Shown one piece after another: positions 16,911 to 25,615 of a stretch of DNA of 64,000 nucleotides. The number at the start of each line of letters is the position of its first letter. Within the stretch, counting starts at the first letter, position 1. Origin of the DNA: Prevotella sp. Its GTDB lineage: Bacteria > Bacteroidota > Bacteroidia > Bacteroidales > Bacteroidaceae. The DNA lies in assembly GCA_017557405.1 (NCBI GenBank), contig JAFYYV010000048.1:1-64000 (forward strand), read 5' to 3'. Under the pieces are notes generated by a model. The model saw nothing but the letters and a program-made list of their open reading frames with translations, was not told the origin of the DNA and made no database searches. The translations under genes and the position numbers were made by a program.

Positions 16911-16939
16911 AATGAGGGGCTCCCCGAGAGCTCCTCATT
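16911..16939 (+). promoter_or_regulatory. 5'-leader hairpin before rimP
   Basis: AATGAGGGGCTC (16911-16922) pairs with GAGCTCCTCATT (16928-16939) through 12 bp including one G-U pair, with a 5-base loop. It begins only about 7 nt after the predicted transcription start and is followed by a modest U-rich stretch. It could stabilise the 5' end of the message or attenuate transcription. Confidence 0.65.
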
Positions 16940-16967
16940 TCTGTTATAAATTTATTTGCAGACGTAT

Positions 16968-17435
16968 ATGATTGACAAGAATGTCGTAAGAGAAATCGTT
17001 GAAGAGTGGCTGAAAGACAAGGAGTATTTCCTGGTTGACATCGAAATCAGCAAAGAAAACAAGATTGTTGTGGAAATCGACCACGCCGATGGGGTGTGGA
17101 TTGAAGACTGTGTGTCTCTGAGTCGTTTCATTGAGGAGCGCCAGAATCGAGAGGAGGAGGATTATGAACTGGAAGTTGGCTCGGCAGGTCTGGGTCAGCC
17201 GTTCAAAGTGCGCCAGCAATATGTGAATTTCGTGGGCAAAGACGTTGAAGTACTCGCGTTGGATGGGCGCAAATATCAAGGTGTTTTGAAGTCGGTTGAT
17301 GGTGATGATTTCACTATTTCCGTCAAAGAAAAAGTCCGTCTGGAAGGCAAGAAACGCCCTGTGATGCAGGATGTTGACTACACATTCCCGATGGATGGTG
17401 TGAAATACACGAAGTACCTGATTTCTTTCAAATGA
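16968..17435 (+). CDS. rimP: Ribosome maturation factor RimP
   Basis: RimP binds the 30S precursor and helps assemble the small ribosomal subunit. The 155-residue protein carries the family blocks: VEIDHADGVWIEDCVSLSRFIE in the N-terminal domain and YELEVGSAGLGQPFKVRQQY (the SPGxxRPL-type motif in altered form) leading into the C-terminal SH3-like domain. The ATG at 16968 is chosen over a TTG at 16956. It heads the operon rimP-nusA-infB, a gene order conserved across bacteria. The canonical SPG-LDRPL motif reads SAG-LGQPF here, a divergence common in Bacteroidetes. Confidence 0.93.
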   Translation: MIDKNVVREIVEEWLKDKEYFLVDIEISKENKIVVEIDHADGVWIEDCVSLSRFIEERQNREEEDYELEVGSAGLGQPFKVRQQYVNFVGKDVEVLALDGRKYQGVLKSVDGDDFTISVKEKVRLEGKKRPVMQDVDYTFPMDGVKYTKYLISFK

Positions 17436-17460
17436 AAAATCAATAAAAACAAATATATTC

Positions 17461-18720
17461 ATGGCAACAAAAAAAGAAGAAACCGTTAGCATGATCGATA
17501 CCTTTCGTGAGTTCAAGGACACGAAAAACATCGATCGCACTACGCTCGTGAGCGTTTTGGAAGAAAGTTTCCGCAACGTGTTGGCAAAGATTTTCGGCAG
17601 CGACGAAAACTTTGACGTGATTGTGAACCCCGACAAGGGCGACTTTGAAATCTATCGCAACCGCATTGTCGTAGCCGATGGTGAGGTGGAGGATGAGAAC
17701 AAGCAAATCTCTTTGACCGATGCTCAGAAAATTGAGCCCGACTATGAGGAGGGTGAGGAACTGTCTGAGCGTGTGGACTTTACGAAGTTTGGCCGTCGCG
17801 CCATTCTGAATCTGCGTCAGACTTTGGCTTCCAAGATTCTTGAGTTGGAGCACGATTCGCTCTACAACAAATACAAAGATCGCGTTGATCAGATTGTGTC
17901 GGGCGAGGTCTATCAGATGTGGAAGCGCGAGGTGCTGCTCGTTGACGATGAGAACAACGAGTTGATTCTGCCGAAGGCAGAGCAGATTCCTGCCGACCAG
18001 TACCACAAGGGTGAGACTATTCGTGCCGTCATCTTGCGTGTTGACAACGAGAACAACAACCCGAAGATCATCCTATCACGTACGAGCCCTATGTTCTTGC
18101 AACGTCTGCTTGAAGCCGAGGTGCCTGAGATCAACGATGGTTTGATTTCTATTCGTCGCATTGCCCGTATGCCTGGTGAGCGCGCAAAGGTGGCCGTTGA
18201 GAGCTACGATGAGCGCATCGACCCCGTGGGCGCATGTGTGGGTGTAAAAGGTAGCCGCGTGCACGGAATTGTGCGCGAGTTGTGCAATGAGAACATCGAT
18301 GTGATTAACTACACATCCAACACGAAACTTTTCATCCAGCGTGCGCTCAGCCCTGCAAAGGTGTCGAGTATTTCCATCGATGAAGAGAACCACAAGGCCG
18401 AAGTGTTCCTCAAGCCCGAGGAGGTCAGCCTTGCTATCGGACGTGGTGGTTTGAACATCAAGTTGGCTTCGATGCTGACTGGATACACTATCGACGTGTT
18501 CCGTGAAGTGGCTGAGGGAGAAGACGAGGAGGACATCTATCTGGACGAGTTCGCTGATGAAATCGACCAGTGGGTCATCGATTCCATTAAGTCCATCGGT
18601 CTCGATACTGCAAAGGCTGTGCTCAAAGCTCCACGCGAGATGCTTGTGGAGAAGGCTGACCTTGAAGAGGAGACTGTGGATCATCTGTTGAAAGTCCTGA
18701 GTGCAGAGTTCGAACAATAA
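17461..18720 (+). CDS. nusA: Transcription termination/antitermination factor NusA
   Basis: NusA binds RNA polymerase and modulates pausing, termination and antitermination. The 419 residues cover the N-terminal polymerase-binding domain (to about 130), an S1 domain (about 140-210, GEVYQMWKREVLLVDDENN), and two KH domains (GVKGSRVHGIVRELCNENIDVI; AIGRGGLNIKLASMLTGYTIDV). There are no C-terminal acidic AR repeats of the proteobacterial type, as usual in this phylum. It begins 25 bp after rimP and is followed after 69 bp by infB. Confidence 0.96.
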   Translation: MATKKEETVSMIDTFREFKDTKNIDRTTLVSVLEESFRNVLAKIFGSDENFDVIVNPDKGDFEIYRNRIVVADGEVEDENKQISLTDAQKIEPDYEEGEELSERVDFTKFGRRAILNLRQTLASKILELEHDSLYNKYKDRVDQIVSGEVYQMWKREVLLVDDENNELILPKAEQIPADQYHKGETIRAVILRVDNENNNPKIILSRTSPMFLQRLLEAEVPEINDGLISIRRIARMPGERAKVAVESYDERIDPVGACVGVKGSRVHGIVRELCNENIDVINYTSNTKLFIQRALSPAKVSSISIDEENHKAEVFLKPEEVSLAIGRGGLNIKLASMLTGYTIDVFREVAEGEDEEDIYLDEFADEIDQWVIDSIKSIGLDTAKAVLKAPREMLVEKADLEEETVDHLLKVLSAEFEQ

Positions 18721-18789
18721 GAAGATTGCTTTGCCAAAGGAATAACTAAAAAGGAAATTTAAAAAGACCCATCACCTAACAACAGCAAG

Positions 18790-21711
18790 ATGAGTATTAG
18801 ATTAAATAAAGCATTAAGAGAATTGAACATTGGACTTCAGACGGCTGTGGAGTTCTTGGAAAAGAAAAGCGAGTTGGGAGAAGTGAAGGCCGAGCCTAGC
18901 TTCAAGATCAACGACGCTCAATACGAGGCTTTGGTGGCGGCTTTCCAGCAAGACAAGGAGATGCGCAACCAAGCTGACAAGCTTTTCCCCAAGAAGATCA
19001 AGGAGAAGAAACCCGCAGAGCCCGTCAAGGAAACTCGCGCCGAGAGCCTTTTGGAGTCGGCCAACCAACAGCAATTCAAGCCGTTGGGCAAGATCGACCT
19101 TGACGTGTTGGGCAAGAAACCGGCTGAAGCTAAGAAGTCGAAGCCTGAGGAAAAGGCTTCTGCCGCTGAGAAAGTGGAGAAGAAGGAGGAAAAACCTGCT
19201 GAGGTGAAGACAGCCAAACCCAAGGTGGAACAACCTGCGGAGAAAGAACCAGCTGCTCAGAAGCCTGAGAAAGCAGAGGAACCGAAGAAGAAGGAATCTG
19301 CTAAGGCTACTCCCAAGCAGGAGGATTCTGCAGCTGAAGAGCAGAAACCTGTTGAGGCTAAGCCTGAGGAGGTGAAAGCCCAGCAGCCGCAAGTCAAAGA
19401 GCAGGAAGTTGAACCTCAGGAACCATCTTCGAAAGAGGAGGTTGAGTCGCCTGTGGAGGATTTTGAGGAGAAGGAAGAAGCCGAAGTGTTCCAACTGAAG
19501 AGCGAGAAGAAGATCATGAACGCTCCTCAGCTGAAGATACAAGGAAAAATCGACCTCGATGCCCTTAATCAGAGCACTCGTCCGAAGAAGAAGTCTAAGG
19601 AGGAGAAGCGCAAAGAACGTGAGGAGAAGGCCCAGCAGCAGCGTGAGCAGCAGAAGGAGCGCAAGAAGCGTGTTCGCATTGGTAAAGAGCGTGTTGACAT
19701 TAACGCCGAAGCCAGCAAACCATCGCAGCAACCTGCTGACCAAGCTGGCAAGAAGAACGCCAAGAAAAAGAAGAATCGCGGTCGCAATCAGAAACCTCTG
19801 GAGGTGAACGAGGAAGATGTGGCACGTCAGGTAAAAGAGACGTTGGCACGTCTGACCAACAAGACTTCGCAGAACAAGAAAGGCGCCAAGTATCGTAAGG
19901 AGAAGCGTGAGGCCGTGCAAGAGCGTCTCAACGAGGAGCTTTCAGCGGAGCGTGCAGAGAGTAAGACGCTGAAACTGACAGAGTTTGTGACGGTGAGTGA
20001 GTTGGCAACGATGATGAATATCAACGTGACCCAGGTCATCTCTACCCTCATGTCTGTCGGCATTATGGTGTCTATCAACCAGCGTCTCGATGCCGAAACC
20101 ATCAATCTGGTTGCCGATGAATTCGGATTCAAGACCGAATATGTCTCCGCAGAAGTGCAAGAGGCAGTCAGCGAGGAGGAGGACGATGAGAACGATCTCA
20201 TTTCGCGTTCGCCCATTGTAACTGTAATGGGACACGTTGACCACGGTAAGACCTCGTTGCTCGACTATATCCGCAAAACCAACGTGATTGCTGGTGAGGC
20301 TGGTGGTATTACCCAGCACATCGGTGCTTATAACGTGAAGTTGGAGGATGGTCGTCGCATCACATTCCTCGATACTCCTGGTCACGAAGCTTTCACCGCT
20401 ATGCGTGCTCGTGGTACACAGGTAACAGATATCGCCATCATCATCGTGGCTGCCGATGACAGCGTGATGCCCACCACCAAGGAGGCTATTGCTCATGCCC
20501 AGGCAGCCAATGTTCCGATGGTGTTTGCCATCAACAAGATTGACAAGCCCGGCGCCAACCCCGATAAGATTCGTGAGGACTTGGCCCAGATGAACTTGTT
20601 GGTCGAGGATTGGGGTGGCAAATATCAATGTCAGGAGATTTCTGCCAAGAAGGGAACTGGCGTGCAAGACCTGCTTGAAAAGGTGTTGCTTGAAGCCGAG
20701 ATGCTCGATTTGAAAGCCAATCCCAACCGCAAGGCAACGGGTAGCATCATCGAGAGTTCGCTCGACAAGGGACGTGGATACATCTCCACATTGCTCGTTT
20801 CGAATGGTACTTTGAAGGTCGGCGACAATGTGATTGCAGGTACTTCGTGGGGTCGCATCAAAGCCATGTTCAACGAACGTAACCAACGCATTCAGGAAGC
20901 CGGACCTTCCGAGCCGGTCATCATTCTTGGTTTGAATGGTGCCCCGACAGCTGGCGATACTTTCCATGTATTGGAGACCGAGCAAGAGGCCCGCGATATT
21001 GCCAACAAGCGTCTGCAACTGCAGCGTGAGCAAGGTCTTCGCACCCAGAAGAAGTTCACACTCGACGACATCTCCCATCGCATTGCTCTGGGCGAGTTCC
21101 ACGAGCTCAACATCATTGTCAAGGGTGATACCGACGGTTCTATCGAGGCTCTCAGCGATTCGTTCATCAAGCTTTCCACTGAGAAGGTTCAGGTCAACGT
21201 CATCAACAAGGCTGTGGGACAGATTTCCGAGAACGATGTGATGTTGGCTTCGGCTTCCGATGCCATTATCGTAGGCTTCCAGGTTCGTCCTTCTGCCGAT
21301 GCTCGCCGTGCTGCTGACCGCGAAGGTGTGGAAATCAACACATATTCTATCATCTACGATGCTATTGACGACATTCGTGCTACGATGGTGGGTATGCTCG
21401 ACAAGGTGAAGAAGGAAATCATCACAGGTCAGGTGGAAGTGAAGCAGGTCTTCAAGATTTCGAAGGTTGGCACTGTTGCCGGAGGTCTTGTCATCGAAGG
21501 AAAAGTCCACAACAAGGACAAGGCTCGTGTTGTGCGCGATGGTATCGTGGTGCATACCGCTCCCATCGATGCGTTGAAGCGCTACAAAGACGATGTCAAG
21601 GAAGTGGCAACAGGCTTGGAGTGCGGTTTGTCACTCGTCAACTTCGGCGACATCCAGGAAGGCGATATCATCGAGACCTTCACTGAGATCGAGGTGCAAC
21701 AGAAACTTTAA
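18790..21711 (+). CDS. infB: Translation initiation factor IF-2
   Basis: IF-2 is the GTPase that brings initiator tRNA to the ribosome and joins the subunits. The 973 residues comprise a short N-terminal helical module ([19 protein letters not shown]), a very long Lys/Glu/Pro/Ala-rich linker (about 65-390), the IF2N module ([19 protein letters not shown]), and the G domain. G1 [10 protein letters not shown] is near 480, G3 DTPGHEAF near 527 and G4 NKID near 581; domains II to IV follow. The first 390 residues are of biased composition and probably disordered. It is the last gene of the rimP operon; an unusual hairpin follows before sufB. Confidence 0.97.
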   Translation: MSIRLNKALRELNIGLQTAVEFLEKKSELGEVKAEPSFKINDAQYEALVAAFQQDKEMRNQADKLFPKKIKEKKPAEPVKETRAESLLESANQQQFKPLGKIDLDVLGKKPAEAKKSKPEEKASAAEKVEKKEEKPAEVKTAKPKVEQPAEKEPAAQKPEKAEEPKKKESAKATPKQEDSAAEEQKPVEAKPEEVKAQQPQVKEQEVEPQEPSSKEEVESPVEDFEEKEEAEVFQLKSEKKIMNAPQLKIQGKIDLDALNQSTRPKKKSKEEKRKEREEKAQQQREQQKERKKRVRIGKERVDINAEASKPSQQPADQAGKKNAKKKKNRGRNQKPLEVNEEDVARQVKETLARLTNKTSQNKKGAKYRKEKREAVQERLNEELSAERAESKTLKLTEFVTVSELATMMNINVTQVISTLMSVGIMVSINQRLDAETINLVADEFGFKTEYVSAEVQEAVSEEEDDENDLISRSPIVTVMGHVDHGKTSLLDYIRKTNVIAGEAGGITQHIGAYNVKLEDGRRITFLDTPGHEAFTAMRARGTQVTDIAIIIVAADDSVMPTTKEAIAHAQAANVPMVFAINKIDKPGANPDKIREDLAQMNLLVEDWGGKYQCQEISAKKGTGVQDLLEKVLLEAEMLDLKANPNRKATGSIIESSLDKGRGYISTLLVSNGTLKVGDNVIAGTSWGRIKAMFNERNQRIQEAGPSEPVIILGLNGAPTAGDTFHVLETEQEARDIANKRLQLQREQGLRTQKKFTLDDISHRIALGEFHELNIIVKGDTDGSIEALSDSFIKLSTEKVQVNVINKAVGQISENDVMLASASDAIIVGFQVRPSADARRAADREGVEINTYSIIYDAIDDIRATMVGMLDKVKKEIITGQVEVKQVFKISKVGTVAGGLVIEGKVHNKDKARVVRDGIVVHTAPIDALKRYKDDVKEVATGLECGLSLVNFGDIQEGDIIETFTEIEVQQKL

Positions 21712-21730
21712 AAGGCATTTATATGTTGAC

Positions 21731-21779
21731 ATCAGCGTATAGGGGCGGGCGGAAATGCTTCTCGTTCCTATGCGCTGAT
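21731..21779 (+). promoter_or_regulatory. 13-bp hairpin between infB and sufB
   Basis: ATCAGCGTATAGG (21731-21743) pairs with CCTATGCGCTGAT (21767-21779) with one G-U pair, around a 23-base loop. There is no T-run after it, so it is not a standard intrinsic terminator. It ends 11 bp before the sufB start and could mark an RNA processing site or affect sufB translation. Confidence 0.55.
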
Positions 21780-21790
21780 AGACATTATTT

Positions 21791-23275
21791 ATGGAAGATA
21801 CCAAATACGATCATAAAAACGAGCCGCAGGAAGAAACCGATGAGCAGTTGGTGCGTCGCATAGCCGAACAGAAGTATGAGTTCGGTTTTACCACTGATGT
21901 TCATACTGAGATTATCGAACGGGGTCTGAACGAAGATGTCGTACGATTGATCTCTTCGAAAAAAGGTGAACCCGATTGGATGCTTGAATTCCGCTTGAAG
22001 GCTTTCCGTCATTGGAAGACCATGCGACAGCCCGATTGGGGACATGTCACGTTGCCTTCCATTGATTACCAGGCGATTTCCTATTATGCCGACCCGATGG
22101 CCAAGAAGGCAAAAGGAGATGGGAAGATTGACCCTGAATTGGAGAAGACCTTCGACAAACTTGGCATTCCCCTCGAGGAACGTCTCGCATTGAGTGGCAA
22201 CACGGCTGTCGATGCCATTATGGATTCGGTGTCGGTGAAGACCACCTTCAAGGACAAACTTCGTGAGAAGGGCGTCATTTTCTGTTCCATCGGTGAGGCC
22301 ATCAAGGAACACCCCGACCTCGTTCGCGAATACTTGGGTACTGTGGTGCCTTATCGCGACAACTTTTTCGCCGCTTTGAACAGTGCCGTGTTTAGCGATG
22401 GTTCCTTCGTATATATCCCGAAAGGTGTGCGTTGCCCGATGGAGTTGAGCAGTTATTTCCGCATCAATGCCCGAAACACGGGACAATTCGAGCGCACGCT
22501 CATCGTGGCCGATGATGACAGTTATGTCTCCTATCTCGAAGGCTGTACCGCTCCTATGCGCGATGAGAACCAACTTCATGCCGCCATTGTGGAGATCATT
22601 GTCAATCATCGTGCCGAGGTGAAATACTCCACCGTGCAGAACTGGTATCCTGGCGACGAGAAAGGTCGTGGAGGCGTGTTCAACCTGGTCACCAAGCGTG
22701 GCGATTTGCGCGGTGAAGGTTCGAAGCTCTCGTGGACGCAGGTGGAGACAGGTAGTGCCATCACGTGGAAATATCCATCGTGCGTCTTGCGAGGCGACAA
22801 CAGTGTGGCCGAGTTCTATAGTGTGGCTGTGACCAACAACTACCAACAAGCCGACACGGGCACGAAGATGATTCACATGGGTAAGAACACCCGTTCGACC
22901 ATCATCTCGAAAGGCATCTCGGCCGGACATTCGCAGAATTCATATCGCGGTCTTGTACGAGCCACCAGCAATGCCGATGGTGCCCGCAACTATTCGTCGT
23001 GTGACTCCTTGCTGTTGGGAAGCGAGTGTGGCGCCCACACATTCCCCTATATGGACATTCATAATCCTACGGCGATCGTGGAGCACGAGGCCACCACATC
23101 GAAGATCTCCGAAGACCAGCTCTTCTATTGCAACCAACGCGGCATCCCCACCGAACAAGCAGTAGGCTTGATAGTCAACGGATATGCCAAGGAGGTGCTC
23201 AACAAACTTCCATTCGAGTTTGCCGTTGAGGCCCAGAAGCTGCTCTCCGTATCGCTCGAAGGGTCAGTGGGCTAA
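21791..23275 (+). CDS. sufB: Fe-S cluster assembly protein SufB
   Basis: SufB is the scaffold subunit of the SufBC2D complex on which Fe-S clusters are built from cysteine-derived sulfur. The 494-residue length is typical. Conserved blocks include [19 protein letters not shown]-like [58 protein letters not shown], and the C-terminal [17 protein letters not shown] and [16 protein letters not shown]. It heads sufBCDS; no sufE or sufU is seen in the window. A 40-bp gap of tandem-like GTCAAATAGTAAA repeats separates it from sufC. Confidence 0.96.
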   Translation: MEDTKYDHKNEPQEETDEQLVRRIAEQKYEFGFTTDVHTEIIERGLNEDVVRLISSKKGEPDWMLEFRLKAFRHWKTMRQPDWGHVTLPSIDYQAISYYADPMAKKAKGDGKIDPELEKTFDKLGIPLEERLALSGNTAVDAIMDSVSVKTTFKDKLREKGVIFCSIGEAIKEHPDLVREYLGTVVPYRDNFFAALNSAVFSDGSFVYIPKGVRCPMELSSYFRINARNTGQFERTLIVADDDSYVSYLEGCTAPMRDENQLHAAIVEIIVNHRAEVKYSTVQNWYPGDEKGRGGVFNLVTKRGDLRGEGSKLSWTQVETGSAITWKYPSCVLRGDNSVAEFYSVAVTNNYQQADTGTKMIHMGKNTRSTIISKGISAGHSQNSYRGLVRATSNADGARNYSSCDSLLLGSECGAHTFPYMDIHNPTAIVEHEATTSKISEDQLFYCNQRGIPTEQAVGLIVNGYAKEVLNKLPFEFAVEAQKLLSVSLEGSVG

Positions 23276-23276
23276 A

Positions 23277-23306
23277 ATTGTCAAATAGTAAATTGTCAAA
23301 TAGTAA
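23277..23306. repeat. Tandem repeat between sufB and sufC
   Basis: ATTGTCAAATAGTAA occurs twice in tandem, filling most of the 39-bp gap directly before the GTG start of sufC. It is another short-period repeat at a gene boundary. Confidence 0.65.
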
Positions 23307-23314
23307 ATATAAAA

Positions 23315-24064
23315 GTGTTAGAAGTTAAAAACCTGCATGCCACGATTGCTGGCAAAGAGATATTGAAAGGCATCAACCTGTTGGTGCGCGATGGTGAGAC
23401 ACATGCCATCATGGGCCCCAATGGCTCAGGCAAATCGACTTTGAGCGCCGTGCTTGTGGGCAATCCGCTCTACGAGGTCACCGAAGGCGAAGCTTGGTTC
23501 AACGGCAAGAACCTCTTGGAGATGAAGCCCGAAGACCGCGCCCACGAGGGGTTGTTCCTTTCGTTCCAGTATCCCGTTGAGATTCCTGGCGTGTCGATGA
23601 TGAATTTCCTGAAGGCCGCTGTCAACGAGAAGCGCAAATATCAAGGTCTGCCCGAGCTGAAAGGTGTGGAGTTCCAGAAGCTGATGAACGAGAAACGTCA
23701 GATAGTGGAGCTCGACTCGAAGTTCACACGCCGCAGTGTGAACGAAGGTTTCAGTGGTGGTGAGAAGAAACGCAACGAGATCTTCCAGATGGCCATGTTG
23801 GAGCCCACGCTCTCCATCCTCGACGAGACCGACTCTGGTTTGGATGTCGATGCCATGCGCATCGTGGCCGAGGGTGTGAACAAACTGCGCACCCCCGAGA
23901 GCAGTTGCATTGTCATCACCCACTACGACCGCCTGCTCGAGATGATTCGCCCCGATGTTGTCCATGTGCTTTACCAAGGGCGTATCGTGAAGACGGCAGG
24001 TCCCGAACTCGCCTCCGAGATCCAGGAGCGCGGCTACGATTGGATTAAACAGGAACTCGTTTGA
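23315..24064 (+). CDS. sufC: Fe-S cluster assembly ATPase SufC
   Basis: SufC is the ABC-type ATPase of the SufBCD complex. In the 249 residues the Walker A motif GPNGSGKST is at about 34-42, the Q-loop FLSFQYPVEIPGVS near 87, the signature FSGGEKKRNE near 145, and the Walker B region ILDETDSGLDVDAM near 168. Translation starts at GTG (23315), giving MLEVKNLHATIAGK, as in other SufC proteins; there is no suitable ATG. A pyrimidine/adenine minisatellite follows before sufD. Confidence 0.96.
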   Translation: MLEVKNLHATIAGKEILKGINLLVRDGETHAIMGPNGSGKSTLSAVLVGNPLYEVTEGEAWFNGKNLLEMKPEDRAHEGLFLSFQYPVEIPGVSMMNFLKAAVNEKRKYQGLPELKGVEFQKLMNEKRQIVELDSKFTRRSVNEGFSGGEKKRNEIFQMAMLEPTLSILDETDSGLDVDAMRIVAEGVNKLRTPESSCIVITHYDRLLEMIRPDVVHVLYQGRIVKTAGPELASEIQERGYDWIKQELV

Positions 24065-24065
24065 T

Positions 24066-24140
24066 AACTCAAAAACTTATCAACTCAGAGACTCAAAAAC
24101 TCACCAACTTATAAACTCAAGAACTCACCAACTCATCCAG
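24066..24140. repeat. AACTCA-type minisatellite between sufC and sufD
   Basis: Variants of AACTCAAAAACT and AACTCACCAACT fill the entire gap between the sufC stop and the sufD start, with a mixed period of about 11-16 bp. The run ends a few bases before the sufD ATG. It has no coding capacity of its own. Confidence 0.7.
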
Positions 24141-24142
24141 AA

Positions 24143-25576
24143 ATGAGTAGCGAACAGCAATACATAGAACTCTACGAACAATGTCGTGACCTGATTTGCG
24201 CACATTCCGCCGACGTCATGAACGCCGTGCGCGATGCCGCATTCGAGGACTTCAAACGGCAGGGATTCCCCACGCGGAAGGTGGAGCGCTACAAATACAC
24301 CGACATTCAAAAACTCTTCGAGCCCGACTACGGATTGAATCTGAATCGGTTGGAGATACCTGTCGACCCCTACGAGGCTTTCCGTTGCGATGTGCCCAAC
24401 CTCAGCACCTCGCTCTATTTCGTGGTCAACGATGCGTTCTATAACAGAGGTAAGGAGCAAGAAATAAGAAAGGCTACGGGGAGGCGCGATAGCGGGAATG
24501 GTGAGAGAATACCCCAAGGTCATCTGCCCGAGGGCGTTATTGTAGGCTCACTTAGAGAACATCTCTCTTACCCCTCTCCACTTACCTCTTACCTCTCGCA
24601 TTATTACTCGAAGCTCGCCAAGACTTCCGATGATGCCGTTACGGCACTCAATACGATGCTGGCGCAAGACGGTTTGTTGGTATATGTCCCCAAGAACGTT
24701 CAGGTCGACCGTGCCATTCAGATCATCAACATCCTAAAGGCTCCCTCCCTAAACAGGGAGGGCAGGGGAGGGTCTCTCATGGTCAACCGCCGCGTGCTCA
24801 TCATCGTTGAGGAAGGTGCCTCCGTGCGCCTGCTCTTCTGCGACCATGCAGCCGACGACCATCCTTTCCTCGCCACGCAGGTCATCGAGGCTTACGTGGG
24901 TGAGAATGCTTCGCTCGACCTTTATTGCCTCGAGGAGACCCATTACAAGAACGTCCGCGTGAGCAATGTCTATATCGACCAGCAACGCTCCAGCCGTGTC
25001 AACCACAATGTCATCACCCTCCACAACGGGGTGACCCGCAATCGCCTCGACCTCACGCTCAACGGCGAGGGTGCCGAGTGCTTCTGCAATGGCTGCGTGA
25101 TAGGCGACAAAGGCCAGCATGTGGACAACAACACGCTCATCGACCACCAAGCCTCCCATTGCACCAGCCGCGAGCTCTACAAGTATGTGATGGGCGACCA
25201 GTCGGTGGGTGCTTTTGCCGGACGTGTGCTCGTGCGGCACGGAGCCCAGAAAACCTCCTCCGAGGAGGTCAACCAGAACCTCTGCACCTCGCGCGAGGCA
25301 CGCATGTACACCCAGCCGATGCTCGAGATCTATGCCGACGACGTCAAATGCTCGCATGGCTCCACGGTGGGCCAGCTCAACGATGCGGCGCTCTTCTACA
25401 TGCAACAGCGTGGCATCTCCGAAAAGGAGGCCCGCCTGCTGCTCGAACTGGCCTTCATCAACGAGGTTGTCGACCAGATTCAGCTCATCCCCCTGCGCGA
25501 CCGCCTGCGCTATCTCGTAGAAAAACGCTTCCGTGGCGAACTCAACAAGTGTGAGGGTTGCAAGCTTTGCAAATGA
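24143..25576 (+). CDS. sufD: Fe-S cluster assembly protein SufD, with in-frame inserts
   Basis: SufD partners SufB and SufC in Fe-S cluster assembly. The 477-residue protein is longer than is common for Bacteroidetes SufD (about 450). Family blocks are present: PEGVIVGSL, DAVTALNTMLAQDGLLVYVPKNVQVD, NRRVLIIVEEGASV, FCNGCVIGDKGQHVDNNTLIDH, and the C-terminal DDVKCSHGSTVGQLNDAALFYMQQRGI. Three stretches look foreign: about 24 residues after NDAFY (24444-24515), a Pro/Ser/Tyr-rich stretch SYPSPLTSYLS (24567-24599), and APSLNREGRGG (24738-24773). All are encoded by intergenic-type repeats and keep the frame. The conserved core is intact, so the protein is likely functional. Confidence 0.95.
   Translation: MSSEQQYIELYEQCRDLICAHSADVMNAVRDAAFEDFKRQGFPTRKVERYKYTDIQKLFEPDYGLNLNRLEIPVDPYEAFRCDVPNLSTSLYFVVNDAFYNRGKEQEIRKATGRRDSGNGERIPQGHLPEGVIVGSLREHLSYPSPLTSYLSHYYSKLAKTSDDAVTALNTMLAQDGLLVYVPKNVQVDRAIQIINILKAPSLNREGRGGSLMVNRRVLIIVEEGASVRLLFCDHAADDHPFLATQVIEAYVGENASLDLYCLEETHYKNVRVSNVYIDQQRSSRVNHNVITLHNGVTRNRLDLTLNGEGAECFCNGCVIGDKGQHVDNNTLIDHQASHCTSRELYKYVMGDQSVGAFAGRVLVRHGAQKTSSEEVNQNLCTSREARMYTQPMLEIYADDVKCSHGSTVGQLNDAALFYMQQRGISEKEARLLLELAFINEVVDQIQLIPLRDRLRYLVEKRFRGELNKCEGCKLCK
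24444..24597. repeat. Inverted pair of polypyrimidine repeats inside sufD
   Basis: The segment 24561-24597 (ATCTCTCTTACCCCTCTCC followed by CTTACCTCTTACCTCTC) resembles the insert in sufS at 26601-26636. About 100 bp upstream, at 24446-24470, the complementary word AGAGGTAAGGAG appears, so the repeat occurs in both orientations around the conserved PEGVIVGSL codons. Confidence 0.65.
24741..24776 (+). repeat. GC-rich stem-loop element inside sufD
   Basis: CCCTCCCT at 24743-24750 pairs with AGGGAGGG at 24755-24762 around the loop AAAC, followed by GCAGGGGAGGGTCTC. The element in rnhB (27436-27466) has the same loop and the same tail. It encodes part of APSLNREGRGGSLM in SufD. Confidence 0.8.
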
Positions 25577-25615
25577 CTTGATGTATCTTTCCTTTTGATT
25601 TCATAGATTGAAACG

